Below are positions 1-11,906 of a DNA stretch of 59,159 nucleotides, piece by piece. The stretch is from Rostrohypoxylon terebratum. Its lineage: Eukaryota > Ascomycota > Sordariomycetes > Xylariales > Hypoxylaceae. The position numbers were made by a program, and so were the translations under genes. Numbering within the stretch: the stretch's first letter is position 1; every line of letters begins with the position of its first letter. The stretch lies in contig MU386000.1 of assembly GCA_022497145.1 (NCBI GenBank), positions 1 to 59,159 of the forward strand, read 5' to 3'. The notes below the pieces were generated by a model. The model saw only the letters and a program-made list of their open reading frames with translations, had not been told where the DNA came from and did not search any database.

Positions 1-372
1 ATTAAATTTTGAAGGTGGTGGTGATATTAAGGATTTGTCAAAAATGGTAAGTGGACCGCACCTGGTATGTGCGCATACTGGTATGTTAGCTTATAAGAAG
101 ATATGAGAAGAAAAGGACGAAATTCCGATTGATCTTGCAACTTGAACAAGGAGATGAAGGGGGTACAGCATAGAGTAGGCTTACTAAAATCAATATATGT
201 CCAAATTAAGCCAATCAAGACGCGTGTGAGATTGAAAAGCGGGGTATAGAATTGAACACCTACATCGTATCTACGCGACGTGAATGAAGTTGAGTTATCT
301 GAGCAGCGATCCGACGACAAGACTAGATCCCTCTAGTCTCTGAACTAAATTATTGAGGGCGCTATTGCTACT
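1..372. other. Left-edge intergenic DNA
   Basis: I see no supportable gene. A 97-codon minus-strand open frame has no ATG (it would begin with TTG) and resembles no family I know. The right part is probably the promoter of the amidase gene. Confidence 0.5.
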
Positions 373-2220
373 ATGTCTCCTATTGACGTTTTCTTCCGTC
401 TTCTACTGATTTTTGGCTTCTCAAAAGGTGATCTTAGTAAATTTTCGGCAATGAAATATACCTAAACAGGACTAGCTACTGACATTGACTATAGATGCTA
501 GTCCTTCGCTCTTAACAATAACCATCGATGAAATATCCAGAGGTCTAGATGGGAATAAGTTCACATCTGTTGATCTAGTCCGCGCGTACTTGGAACGTAT
601 CAAGGAGGTCAATGATGATATTCACGCGGTTTTGGAAATTAACCCCGATGCCGTTACTATCGCCCACCAGCTCGATAAGGAGCGGAAACAAAATGGAAGA
701 CGAGGGCGAGTGGTATTAGCGAAGATTTATTTGATTGTTTGACTAACTCTTCTATCAAGGCCGCTTCACGGGGTGCCAATACTTCTCAAAGACAACATTT
801 ATACCAATGACAGAACTGAGACTACCGCGGGCTCATATGCTTTCCTTGGAGCAAGAAAAGCTCAAGAGGGAACTATAATTACGCGGCTCCGAGAGGCCGG
901 CGCGGTTATTCTTGGCAAGACTAATCTTTCTGAATGGGCCAATTTTAGGTCAACTAACGCTACTGGAGGTTGGAGTGCAAGAGGAGGACAGACATTTGGC
1001 GCCTTCGCTGAGAAACAATCCTCAGGGGGCAGCAGCAGTGGCTCCGCGGTTGCAATGAGTCTCGGATTGGCGACAGTATCACTGGGTACAGATGTAAGGC
1101 TTTTCCGTCACCTCTATCGCTACATTTCTAATTTAGACAGACTGATGGCAGCATTTCATATCCGGCACAAAGGTCTAGTGTTGTAGGAATCCGGGCTACC
1201 ACCGGACTAACTCCACGAGATGGAGTGATACCCCTATCTGATCGGCAAGATAGCGTAGGGCCGATGACTCGAACCGTGAAAGACGCTGCATATCTGTTAA
1301 CAGCCATTGCGGGCCCAAGTAAATACGATAACGCCACATCATCGATCCCATTTGACAAGATCCCTAACTATGTAGAATCTTGTCAAGGCAAAGGCACGAA
1401 GCTTCGTGGGATCCGTCTTGGTGTGCCCTATGTGTCTGATGACCCATACATCGCGAAGTCATTCAAATCTGCTCTAAAAACACTTTCAAAGGCTGGTGTG
1501 ACTATTGTGCATGGAGTTAAATATCGTTCGGAAGAGGAGTGGGACGCCTGGGATGAATCGGAACGCAAGAAGCCCATGGATGCAGAATTTCAATCTTCCA
1601 TTCGCCGTTGGTGTAGTGAACTGACTGAAAACCCCCAAAATATCACCTCGGTTGACGACATCATCGAATTTACTAAAGAAACGAAAGAAGAGGAGTTTCC
1701 CCAACGTAATATTGAGAGGTTTCTAGGAGCCCAGAAATCCCCGGGCATTGATGCACCCGAAACGCAAGTAGCTTTGAAGAAGATGCTAAGATGTTGTGGC
1801 GAGGATGGTATCCTAGGTGCACTAAAAGATTATAAGTTGGATGGGCTGGTCTTCCCCAACACTCCCAGTCGCACCTCTACATTCGCTGCCCGAATAGGAC
1901 TCCCAATAGTTGCGGTACCATTAGGATTCTACCCCAAAGGCACACAAACGCGACAAACCGACTGGGGAAATTTGACAGATGTCGCTGCCAATGTGCCGTG
2001 AGTACTTAATTAAACGTGAACGTGAGCTTGAGGCGTTGTGTTAACTTGTCATAGGTATGGCATTGCCTTCACTGGACCTCATTTTTCAGAATCAACCCTA
2101 CTTCGAGTTGCATGTGCGTTTGAAAGTAAATGGACTTTGCATCCGCCAAAGCTCTATATTGCGCCAAGAACAGAGCTCAAACACGTGAGACATAATAGCT
2201 CATATTCAGGGGAATTGTAA
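373..2220 (+). CDS. Amidase-signature family amidase, probably membrane-anchored or secreted
   Basis: This is an amidase-signature hydrolase that releases ammonia from a carboxylic amide. Proposed exons are 373-427, 495-705, 760-1093, 1141-1997 and 2055-2220, giving 540 aa in one frame. The catalytic triad is visible: Lys99 (in LLKDN), cis-Ser180 (in GGSSSGS) and nucleophile Ser204 (in TDTDGSI). The 81- and 24-residue spacings are normal for the family. The second intron starts with GC, not GT (GCGAGT donor at 706, CTAAC branch at 743-747, AAG acceptor at 757-759); only this splice restores RRG-PLHGVPILL. The main body has no ATG, because its first in-frame start-like codon is TTG at 485. A short upstream exon from ATG 373 joins in phase and adds a hydrophobic N-terminus like a signal anchor. 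That first exon is inference; the rest is strong. The substrate is unknown. Confidence 0.85.
706..759 (+). other. GC-AG intron of the amidase gene
   Basis: This 54-bp intron has a GCGAGT donor, a CTAAC branch site 12 bases before the acceptor and an AAG acceptor. No GT donor nearby keeps the frame and restores the conserved G-PLHG junction. Confidence 0.75.
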
Positions 2221-2674
2221 TGAGACCGCTAAGGGATAGGCACTTACCAGCCTAAATCTAGGCATTATTCGTATCGTGGTGTTTGACTGATTTCTCCCCT
2301 TTGGTGAAGATCGGTTGCACCAGCTTGTGCCGCATCTACCTATGTATATGATAGAAAAGAGGAAGTAGAGTGGGCCCATGAAACTGTTTTTGGTCATAAA
2401 TTGGATAAACTTTTGATTTGGTTATGATTTTACATTTTCTCGCAGATAGACTTGAATCGAGCCTAACGACAATACCCGATATGTACCTACCTGATAAATA
2501 GGCGATAGGCCAAGATCTGTTAAACACGCGTCATCTAGCCAATACCTAGTTAGGTTACGACCCCAAAGCATCACGCCCCCTTTTTCCACCTAGCAGAATA
2601 TCATTCGCATTAAGCTATCTACAATCACCACATAATCTGAAGCATCCAAGTCAGTACTTGTAATCATCAGCAAC
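2221..2674. other. Intergenic, amidase to asaB-like gene
   Basis: I see no gene. This stretch probably holds the amidase 3' end and the promoter of the next gene. Open frames here are short and unrelated to known families. Confidence 0.5.
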
Positions 2675-3809
2675 ATGGGTTTTGATCTTCCCGTACTTGA
2701 AGCAAAAGTTGACTTCATTCGCGACTTGCCTTTATATCATACCCAGAAACCATATTATCTTGCTGGCCCTTTGGACCCGGAGAACGAGCATCTTCGTACA
2801 AACGCTATTTTCGAGCAGAAAAGTGTTGTCTTTCATGATTTGCGTGGCCATGAAGGTTTGTTCACGCTAAAAAAGAATGGCTTCGAGTTCATGCTTGACT
2901 CTGGAGCTAATGTTAAGGCCTTGAACGAATTATCCGAGAAAACTGTTGAGCCGTATGCTAGAGATTCAGTCAAACTGATGAAGCGACTTTTCAACACAGA
3001 TAAATGCTGGTGTTATGCATACAAGGTCCGCGTTTAGAGTAGATATGGAGGTCCTTATTAAAGGCTAACTCATGGAACAGTTCAGGAGTAGCGCAGATAT
3101 TGACAGACCCCCTGGTAAAGCAACCGGAGATCGCGGATTCCCTGACGAACCGGCAACAAAAGCTCACATAGGTACGAATTCCTAACAAAACTATGCTTAT
3201 CATTCTTTGCTCAAGATTTACGTTAAGACCACACTCTCGATGGCGGATTTCGACGCATACGTCGACACTTTACCAAAGAAGAACAAGATGAGTTTATAGA
3301 CGATAAGCAATCTAAGTGGCGTCTTCTAATCGTGAAGTATCATCTTACTCAAGCACACTCTATGGAAATAACCTTGGCTAATGAGATGATAGCACATGGC
3401 GGCCCTTAAACGGGACGATCGCAGACTATCCACTAGCCGTGTGTGACCCGGCTACAGTCAAAGTCCCCGACGACGGCATCGCAACAGATCGCGTCAGTCC
3501 CGAATTTCAAGGAGAAAACTACTATCTGAAATATCGCGACAACTACGATTGGTATTGGCTTAGTGATCATCAAGTGAATGAAGTTCTACTCTTCATCAGT
3601 TTCGATTCCGCAAGGAATATGAAGGGGTCATGTGAGTGCTTGGCCTTTTCGACAGGAAAGCTCGACAGTGCAATCACCAATTGACCACTTCAGTAGTCAC
3701 ACCCCATTGTTCATTCAAGGTCCCTGGCGCATCGAATGATTGTAGGCCGAGGGAGTCTATTGAGACAAGAACTGTTGTCGCTATTCCCCGTGATTCAACT
3801 ATCAGCTAG
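2675..3809 (+). CDS. asaB/CTB9/CmcJ-like hydroxylase-desaturase family protein
   Basis: This 300-aa protein belongs to the fungal family annotated as hydroxylase/desaturase asaB or CmcJ-like. Its genes often sit in secondary-metabolite clusters; the reactions are poorly defined and probably oxidative. Exons are 2675-3025, 3081-3171, 3228-3336, 3393-3631 and 3697-3809, with phases matching at every junction. Family landmarks are HDLRG with a nearby GFEF near residue 60, HID before FRRIRRH, NTWRPLNG, TDRVSP, YYL with W-YWLSD, EVLLF-SFDS, and the C-terminal TPHCSFKVP with PRESIE. The frame is intact, so I call it functional. The last intron ends in a CAGTAG tandem acceptor. It lies between an amidase and an MFS transporter on the same strand, which would suit a small metabolic cluster, but no backbone synthase is present. 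Confidence 0.85.
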
Positions 3810-6335
3810 TCTGTTAGCACCTCGTGATGTTGGTAATTATCGTTGGGCATTGGGCATCTATACTTTCGGAGAATTCTGTCTAGGTTAGATGTGATCAGAA
3901 TGTAACACCGAATCAATTCACATCGTAACACGTAATGTCTTCTCACACTCATTTTTATCGAATATATCTTCCATCCATCAATTGCACCCTCGGAACTGAT
4001 TAGGGATTAACGAACGTGGGAAATCAAGATTCTCAGCCTTTCAATGTTGCAGCAGTGTGTCTATCCTTGCATTTCGCCTACTGTGGAGGTTGAAACATGC
4101 CACACAGTGCCATATTTTTGACAGCCTGCCTTGACGATCTGGTAGAATTTGAGGGGCTTCAACGACGATGTTACTCCATGAGACTTCCTCGGGCATACGG
4201 ACGTGACGAAAGAGCCTGGACTAGTCTAGGAGATCTCGCACAAGAGGCTGCTGTAGGTATCTTCATTTGAGATGCTACTGGCGCCTAAATCATTTTATTG
4301 TTGGTTGCCTTGTCTATAACAAGTTTTGGGCTGACTGCCGGTAGGCTTTTTAGGAATGGTTACATAGTCGAAATATCCAGACAGGGGGGAGACCAGCCCT
4401 GTGACGAAACCCAAACCCCCTGTACCCTCAAAGAAAAATTCTTGGCTACAGGGCTGCAATTGGTTCCAGATTGCTCCATCCATAGGATGTTACAGCAGGA
4501 TGCCCACTATTACTCAGCGAGTTTCATTGTAATTACAGTGTTCTAGAGCGCTATATGCTTTGTACTTCTTAGTGCACCAACGCACAAATATGGGTCAAGG
4601 CGTCCTAGGCGAATAGTAAATCGCGACCTACCTCCAATCCTACCTCCAATCCATTGAGGATGTGCCTCTTGCGAACTAATCGTGATCTAGGACAGTTTCC
4701 TTCTAGGACACTGAAGCATAATCGAAAATGAGCTACACTAGACGTCTCTATCCAATGGTAATTATGACGCTCCCTAGATCCGACCCAATTCCACATCCTG
4801 TTTCTTGATCCCGTTAGCGACCAGGTGCCATTCTCCTGTACCTAGATATCGGCCAAGAGCCTGCATGAGTCAGGACTCAGTCCTATATATCGCGCTGACA
4901 CACCAAGTAAAAAGTATCTCAAGGATTTCAGTTCATTTGAAGATTGTCATCACAAAGAAGCTACCTATTCTCAAAAAGTCAGCAAGATAGATGTTGGAAG
5001 AATCCAGCTATGCAGAGGTTTTTCTCATGGAGAGGTCTCTGTCAAGTGTTTCATGAAGGTCTCGTTGGTGGCCACAGAGCTAAGGAGATTCATGTATATA
5101 CCGCATCTTCTAGCACAAGGTAGCCTAAATCCCTTAGCACAACAATAAAATGTTTTCCTTGGCTTTAGATTTGCATCGTGATAATCGCAGTGTGTTTATG
5201 ACTGCTGAGAGCCAGTAATGGACTTTAGAAGGTAACCTAGAATAACCTAATGCCGGATTTTAGAGGTACACGCGTATAGAGCATAATATATATATTGCCA
5301 TCTTAATTGTCGGGTGGGTGATCAAGGGACCGCAGTAAAAGACATGAGGGAATATATTTCGAGCTTCCCTCTTCCGCCGCAAAAAAGTTCAGCTAATCCG
5401 ATCGATTCAGTTACTGATCAGCGTTGCATCCTACAGATCCTAGAATCGTTAAGGGGCTTCCTCGGGGAGAGATCCATAGGAGGTTCGTGAGGGTTATATT
5501 ACATAAGTAGCTTTATTCGATCCCCTGCAACGATGTGGCCACCCTCAAAATAATACCGAATCATGATTCAATGAGAACACCGAGAAAAATATACTTCTAC
5601 CTACTGGTTTTACCTAATAAGTACAGCTCAGTCTAAAAGGCCTATGGTTAACTAAAATACTATATTAGAACTTGGACTATAGATAAAATGAAGGTGTCAA
5701 AAATAGTAAATATATCTCTCGGGTGGTCCCGGGATAGGACTTAGTATGACATTATGGCCGGGGCAACCATGCGGGAGCTAGCCGGAAGTGGATAGAATGG
5801 CGGTTGCCTTTTTACCCAAACGGACTCCCCGTCAGGGGCGGGTTCAAGCTATCTAAACACATACCTATCAAGGTATAGGTTTCTTTTGATCATTTTCTAT
5901 ACCGACTACGTTTCTTCGAACTTGTTCTCAATAGCAACGCGTCAACGAGTATCTAGCACTTGCTTCCCTTAGATGCCATTTTTAATCATTTGAATGTTCC
6001 ATCGCCAAGGATGTAAGAAACCAGGTAATCTTAACAAGGGAGATGAATAGACTTGGAAGGCATGGTTGCGTGATTAAAACAACATGACATAGAAGATCTG
6101 CGTGTTTTTCTTCGTAGGCTTCTCTTTTCCATAATCCATTACCGAATGTCCCGTAGCCTACCTGAGCTGAAGACTTAATGCTATAACATCACATCAATTA
6201 TGAAGTCTCACCGAAAACTACCTATCCATTGTGAATACTTATATATTGTATTCTCGCTGTATTCTTTGACCTGTATGGTGCTGGCGCAGAGGTTACTAAA
6301 GAGCAATCTCTTATCCTTGGTATCACACCCAACTT
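3810..6335. other. 2.5-kb intergenic region with possible gene relics
   Basis: No supportable intact gene. Two stretches look like eroded coding DNA. One is a 57-codon ATG frame starting at 4097. The other, about 4840-5146, is a roughly 100-codon plus-strand frame with no start. Neither resembles a family I know. The MFS promoter should lie at the right end. Confidence 0.4.
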
Positions 6336-8551
6336 ATGACAATGGGGGTCAATTCTACAATTCAGTACACAACAGAATCTGATAGTGCTGCTCGGAATTC
6401 AAAGGATGAGGAGATCAAAATCATTATCGAGGATAATGATCAGTCCTGTTAGTATCCCGGTATATACAAGCTAGTAGTATCTCTAACAGAACTGTAGTTC
6501 CTTGGGTCTCTGAGCACTCAGAGAAAGAATTTAGCAGAATCAAGCAGAAGGCTGATAGATATCTCCTACCACTAATGTGGATATGTTACGGTATCCAACA
6601 AGCGGACAAAGTGTCACTCAGTACGCAAGCTACCTTTGGACTTCGCGAGGTAAGTGAGAATTTCCATAAAGACAATACTGATGCTGCTACATTTACCTGA
6701 GAAATAACCCTGGCATTTTCAGGATACATATTTAGTAGGAGAACAATATTCCTGGCTGACCACAATCTTTTGTAAGTACTTGATATGTTTCTCGATAACA
6801 TTGCTGGATGAAACTAAGTTTTATAATACAGATATCGCATACGTGATCTTTGAACTACCTTCTAATATTCTCCTTCAACGTTATCGTATGGGGAAAACAC
6901 TTTCCTACTACATGATATGTTGGGGATTTGTCGTTCTTAGCATTGGTTTTGCTCAGAACTTCACTCAGCTTATCACGTTGAGAGCACTACAAGGGCTCTT
7001 CGAGGTTAGCAACCCAGTATCCTTTCCATCGATATTACCTATGTACTGACGCAGATTCTAATTAGTGTTGTATCAGTCCTGGCTTTGTCCTTGTAATAGG
7101 GAATTGGTATACAACAAGAGAGCATGCATCTCGCACTCTGTTCTTCCAGAGTGCCAATGCAGGCTTCGGGATTATCTCAAGTTTGACTTTATATGGTATC
7201 GGATCGTTACAATATCAAAAAGGACCCGAATTCCAAGCCTGGCGGTATATGTCTTATGTTGGTGTTTCTCCTTGATACATATCGGATCTTGCTACTAATG
7301 GAACTGCAGTTTCTTGGAAGTCTTACCATCATCATTGGCATCTTTTGCATTTTCTTTCTAGGAACTCCATCGGAAGTTCGGTGGTTAACCCCAGAAGAGA
7401 AGGAGATTGCAATTGCTAGAGTTCTACCCAATAACACAGGCTCCGATGCGACAGGTGCGAAGAAGTGGAAATGGAAACAAGTCAAGGAATGTCTAAGAGA
7501 TCCCTGCGTGAGTTTATCAAGACCTCTGCTTACTCGATTACATCTAACCTACTAGTTTTGGTTTGCTGGGATCAACTCTTTCCTGGCTTGCGTGCCTAAC
7601 GGTGGACTGACCGCATTTGGCGCCATCATCAATACCGGCTTCGGATTCAGTAAGAACAGAGGCTTTTTCGACATTGAAAACATCGAACTAACGCCGTCAA
7701 GGCAATCTACAAGTTATTCTTCTAAGTCTACCTAAAGATGTACTTTCTGTATCTTGGTTTCTCCTCGTCGGAGTTATCACAACCAAAGTGAAGAATACGC
7801 GCATGTGAGTCTGATCTCTCACGGTTTCTCCGAGGGTCGTGGATTCATAGCTGATTTCAAACGACAGGTACTGTATGATGCTGTCTATCCTCCCAACATT
7901 TGCCGGAATTCTCCTCATTACTTTGTTGCCAAATGATCCCAGGTATAAATGGACGAAATGGGGTGGCTTCTTAATGAATCCTATCTTCATCGTCGCAGCG
8001 TTCCTGGCCTGGACACTCATTCCATCTAATGTGGCCGGAAGAACGAAACGAACAATAACTTCCTCTTTTACCTTTGTTGGATACTGCGCTGGCAACATGG
8101 TGGGCTCTCAGATCTTTAAATCTAAAGATGCAGTCAGTTCCCTACCGTATAGACACATGGAGATAACTAGTACCTAACCAATACGCATTACCTATAGCCC
8201 CGTTATATATCTGGGACTATCGGCTGTATGGTATGTCTTGGAATCGAATTCTTTCTAATTCTGGTTTGGAGAACTGTTCTCTCCAAGCGAAACAATGACA
8301 GAGATAAGAAACTTCGAGAACTAGGAATTTCGGAAGATGAGAGAAAAGTGAGGGCCAAAGTCCTAGGGAAACAAGATGCAACAGACCTTGAAAATATATA
8401 TGTAAGATCTCTGATAAAAACGCTTGGGAGCTTCTCTAACTTTGGAAAACACCCAGTTTCGCTACTCGATGTAAAGAATGACAACCTGCTACTATCTCGT
8501 TCCGGTCACTTCGTATCGAATTTCTGCTTACCTGAGCTCCTCAACAGATAG
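6336..8551 (+). CDS. MFS transporter, allantoate permease (Dal5/ACS) family
   Basis: This is a 12-helix major facilitator of the anion:cation symporter (Dal5/Tna1/Seo1-like) family, which in fungi takes up organic anions, ureides, vitamins or dipeptides. Ten exons join in frame: 6336-6447, 6498-6649, 6723-6771, 6832-7004, 7066-7257, 7310-7507, 7556-7649, 7702-7804, 7868-8132 and 8198-8401 onward. Landmarks are ADRYLLPLMW before helix 1, AYVIFELPSNILLQ, RALQGLFE, the central WLTPEEKEIAIARV loop, and the C-terminal DATDLENIY. That ending normally closes the protein within a few residues. The frame stays open to a stop at 8549-8551, but a GTAAGA donor at 8402 suggests a last intron I could not place, so the terminus is uncertain (about 514 aa plus a tail). 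The intron at 7258 uses an unusual GTTGGT donor. The substrate cannot be told from sequence. Confidence 0.85.
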
Positions 8552-9442
8552 GGATAGATTATTGTTTTGTTTTGTTTCAGCATAGAATAAACTAGAATAG
8601 AATAGGCGTCACTGGCTCCATGCAATTCGTCCAATTATAAATTATTTTTTCTTGAATTGATAGCTGATATAATGAGAAATAACCTTGAATAACGCCGGGT
8701 GAAAGATATCTCGAATGAACTCTGAGGAGACTGTATTACGTAAAAGGGGATGACTTTGCTTACTTTCCAGATTAGGTAATAAGTAAAGGTTTGCCAAGCT
8801 AAGCTAAAGAATGCGTTACATAATCAATCAGTGATAGCACAAGCAGATGGATCTTTTTTTTCACCCAAAAGTATCTTTAATACTGCGCCCGCGCTATTTC
8901 CCCGTCAATGGTAAACTATGGTGAACTGGATTGAGCGGATTGAGAGGCTCTTGCTCTTGGCACCCTGGCACCCTGGCACCTTGACGACAGGTGCTACTGT
9001 CGAATTGAATGACGAATGACCAATTGTTTGAAGCTTAACAATCCACCACAGTTTCAACTTTTAGGTAATTAAAAGGGTAAAAGTATACCCTCCTTCCCGC
9101 AATGATGCTACGATCTTAGTAATTAGCTTCGCATTAGACACCTCACTAGAAGCAGGGTCATTCTAACGCCGGAGTGTGACTGTCATACTAAACACATTCA
9201 TGACGTTAAGTCCGCTTCATCATGCAAGGATATTAGTAACCCCGTAGTCGTTCGTCTTAATAACCACCGCCAACAATCATCAGGGGTACATCACCAACCC
9301 CTATATATACCAATTTAGCCTAACCGGAATATTGAAACTCACATTTAAGATCAGAACAACTCTAGGCATCCAAGTTTGCACAATCATTAGAGACATCACA
9401 AGTCATAAGTCACTCATACTCTAATCCAGACATCCTCGAAAG
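8552..9442. other. Intergenic, MFS to quinone oxidoreductase
   Basis: No gene. It contains three tandem copies of an 8-base unit (CTGGCACC-like) around 8958-8982 and the promoter of the next gene near its right end. Confidence 0.5.
9302..9309 (+). promoter_or_regulatory. Putative TATA box of the quinone oxidoreductase gene
   Basis: TATATATA lies about 140 bases before the ATG at 9443, a plausible fungal core-promoter distance. The call is based on position only. Confidence 0.35.
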
Positions 9443-10596
9443 ATGGCGCCCACGACTACGAAGCAATGGACCGTGACGGGAAAGGACAAGGGGTTTGACG
9501 GTCTCGAACTGAAGGAGGCACCAATTCCCCAGGTTGGTGACAACGACGTCCTCGTCAAGCTTCACGCCGCCTCTCTAAACTACCGAGACCTCATCATCCC
9601 GAAGGGTATGTATCCCTTCGCTACAAATTTCCCCGTCGTGCCTTCGTCCGATGGCGCCGGTAAGGTCGTCGAGGTTGGATCTAAGGTAACCAAGTGGAAG
9701 AAGGGCGACAAGGTGGTCACGCTATTCAACCAAGGTCACCAATTCGGGCCCGTCGATTTTTCATCATCAGTCACTGGACTCGGCGGTGTCTTGGACGGCG
9801 CATTGCGTCAGTACGCTGTTTTCAATGAGACCGGATTAGTCCGATCTCCTGGGAATCTTAATCACATTGAGGCCAGCACATTGCCGTGCGCTGCCCTAAC
9901 AAGTTGGAACGCGCTCTATGGCCTGAAACCGTTGAAGCCCGGAGAGTGGGTCCTCGTCCAAGGTACCGGAGGTGTGAGCATCTTCGCATTGCAGGTGGGT
10001 ATTCCAGGTCACAAACACGGCAAGACTTAACTGACTCTCCGATAGTTCGCGAAGGCTGCAGGTGCTAAAGTTATCTCCACCACATCATCCGCGGAAAAGG
10101 CGGAGACGCTGAAGAAGCTCGGAGCGGATCACGTCATCAACTACAGAGAAAACCCCAACTGGGGCGAGACAGCGAAGAAACTGACTCCGGGCGGTGAAGG
10201 TGTGCACCACATCCTAGAGGTCGGTGGTCAGGGCACCGTGGAGCAAAGTCTCAAGGCTATCAAGTTTGAGGGAATCATCAGCGTCATCGGTTTCCTTGGC
10301 GGTGCGAAATCACAAGCTTCCGTGCTCGACACTCTGACGCACATCTGCACAGCACGAGGTGTGTATGTTGGTTCGAAGCAGTTGATGGAGGACATGATTG
10401 CTGCGATCGAGGCAAACGATATTCACCCCGTCGTTGACAAGGAGGTCTTCGACTTTGAGAAAACGAAGGAGGCCTACAGTTACATGGTAAGTCGCCACAG
10501 TGGATTTCTGCCCAGAATTCGATTCCGTTTGCTAATTCTTTCTTTCAACAGTGGGACCAGAAGCACTTCGGGAAGCTCGTCATCAAGATCGAATAA
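9443..10596 (+). CDS. Zinc-independent MDR oxidoreductase (quinone oxidoreductase/alcohol dehydrogenase-like)
   Basis: This 345-aa medium-chain dehydrogenase/reductase probably reduces a quinone or enone, or oxidises an alcohol, with NAD(P)H. Exons are 9443-9994, 10046-10486 and 10552-10596. The GroES-like N-terminal domain has the YRDL motif followed by PSSDGAGKVVEVG. The Rossmann segment starts at VQGTGGVSIFALQ (about residue 172) and continues into AKAAGAKVI across the first intron. The catalytic-zinc Cys and structural-zinc Cys cluster of classical alcohol dehydrogenases are absent, hence zinc-independent. The last exon encodes only WDQKHFGKLVIKIE, the normal MDR terminus. It is short-introned and cytosolic, with no targeting signal. 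I see no functional link to its neighbours. Confidence 0.93.
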
Positions 10597-11906
10597 ATGG
10601 GCGGTCGAATTTCCAAGGTTATGGGATACATGGTGGGGGCATAGTTGATTGTCTCATAATGAAAACTTCCAGCTTCCAATTTTCTGATGGTCCCAGATGA
10701 TTCCTTAGATCAATCGTCCCTGCATGTGAAATTTTAGTGACTCATACTTTAGGTACCTACCTAGGTACCTATGGTCCTATGGTACATAGTAGGTAGTAAC
10801 TGTTGTATCTCTATTAAACGGACAAAACGGTTACATGGACCTTTGACGTGGCGCTAGGATATTTCCTCTATTTGAAGATTCCTGTACAACAGTACGACGC
10901 TGGTCCGTTCACTAAGGCCCTTTCGGACCCGAAATGAAGACTGGGGAAAGGATGTTATCATGCATGCAAGCGTGTCCATAGAGCCACACCTACAGCTGAT
11001 CTGCAGAGAAGCATCGCGGAGAAATGTCTTGTGTCACGACTGACAGCATAAGTGGAGGGTCCAGGGGCCAATGATACGTGGAACAATGATTTATCACTTA
11101 CGACTGTAGGTACTGTTGGATATGTCAGATAAGTGCTCTAGGTTAGTTGTATTACCTAGGTACCTAGTTGAACGGGTAGACACATTTCTCTATAACGCTA
11201 AGCTCGGATTTATGTAGGTATTCGTTTAGAATCGCGGAAAGTGTACTAACAAAGGAAGTTTAATCTACTATTTGGGGTAATATAAACTTCGATATTACAT
11301 TCTTAAATGACTAAATCGCCGTTATGACTTGTCGACAAGTTTGATGCGTAGTGTAATCGTTGGCATTAGGCCGTTTGTATTGAAGGTGAAGTCAACCCAA
11401 AAGTAGACCTGCAACGGGTATGCGCATATATGGACAAGAGTGCCAACCTTACTTATACTTGACTTAGTTTTATTACTACTAGGTTAGGTACCAGGCACCA
11501 AGTACCGTCATATCAGGGAGATCTGCCGTACTACGGTGGACCAAATGCTAGCTGGGATCTGAAGGTTGTTGATCCCGTGAGAAAAATGCATCCCAACCTA
11601 GGCAGATACTTGCTACTCATCCGCTAGTACGTGCAATTGACCGTTCTTTGTAAATATGATGGAAGTCTGCCAAGCCTGACCAACGGAAGGTTGCCTGAAA
11701 CATTGATAGATGGAAACTTGCAAATTTCCTATTGTATAGGTACTTAGGTAACTACTTAACTTCGAATTGAAATCCTCATATATAGGTACGAACGAACTCT
11801 CTGGTCTCCAATGGTCTCATCGAAAGATTCACTTACAACGAACTCTCACATTCCCCCCTACATTGTCTGACTAAGCCTTTAAAAGACTTTCCATTCATAT
11901 ATTGAA
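10597..11906. other. 1.3-kb intergenic region with CCTAGG/GGTACC motifs
   Basis: No gene. It is rich in an overlapping palindromic motif made of AGGTACCT and ACCTAGGT, for example 10751-10774 and 11153-11168, with weaker matches near 11490 and 11740. Confidence 0.5.

Noticed and set aside
27..320. 97-codon minus-strand frame at the left edge
   Set aside because: It starts at TTG with no ATG, and has no motif or splice partners.
1094..1200. Frame break that could make the amidase a pseudogene
   Set aside because: A 47-base GT-AG intron (1094-1140) restores the conserved GTDTDGSI nucleophile motif and the frame.
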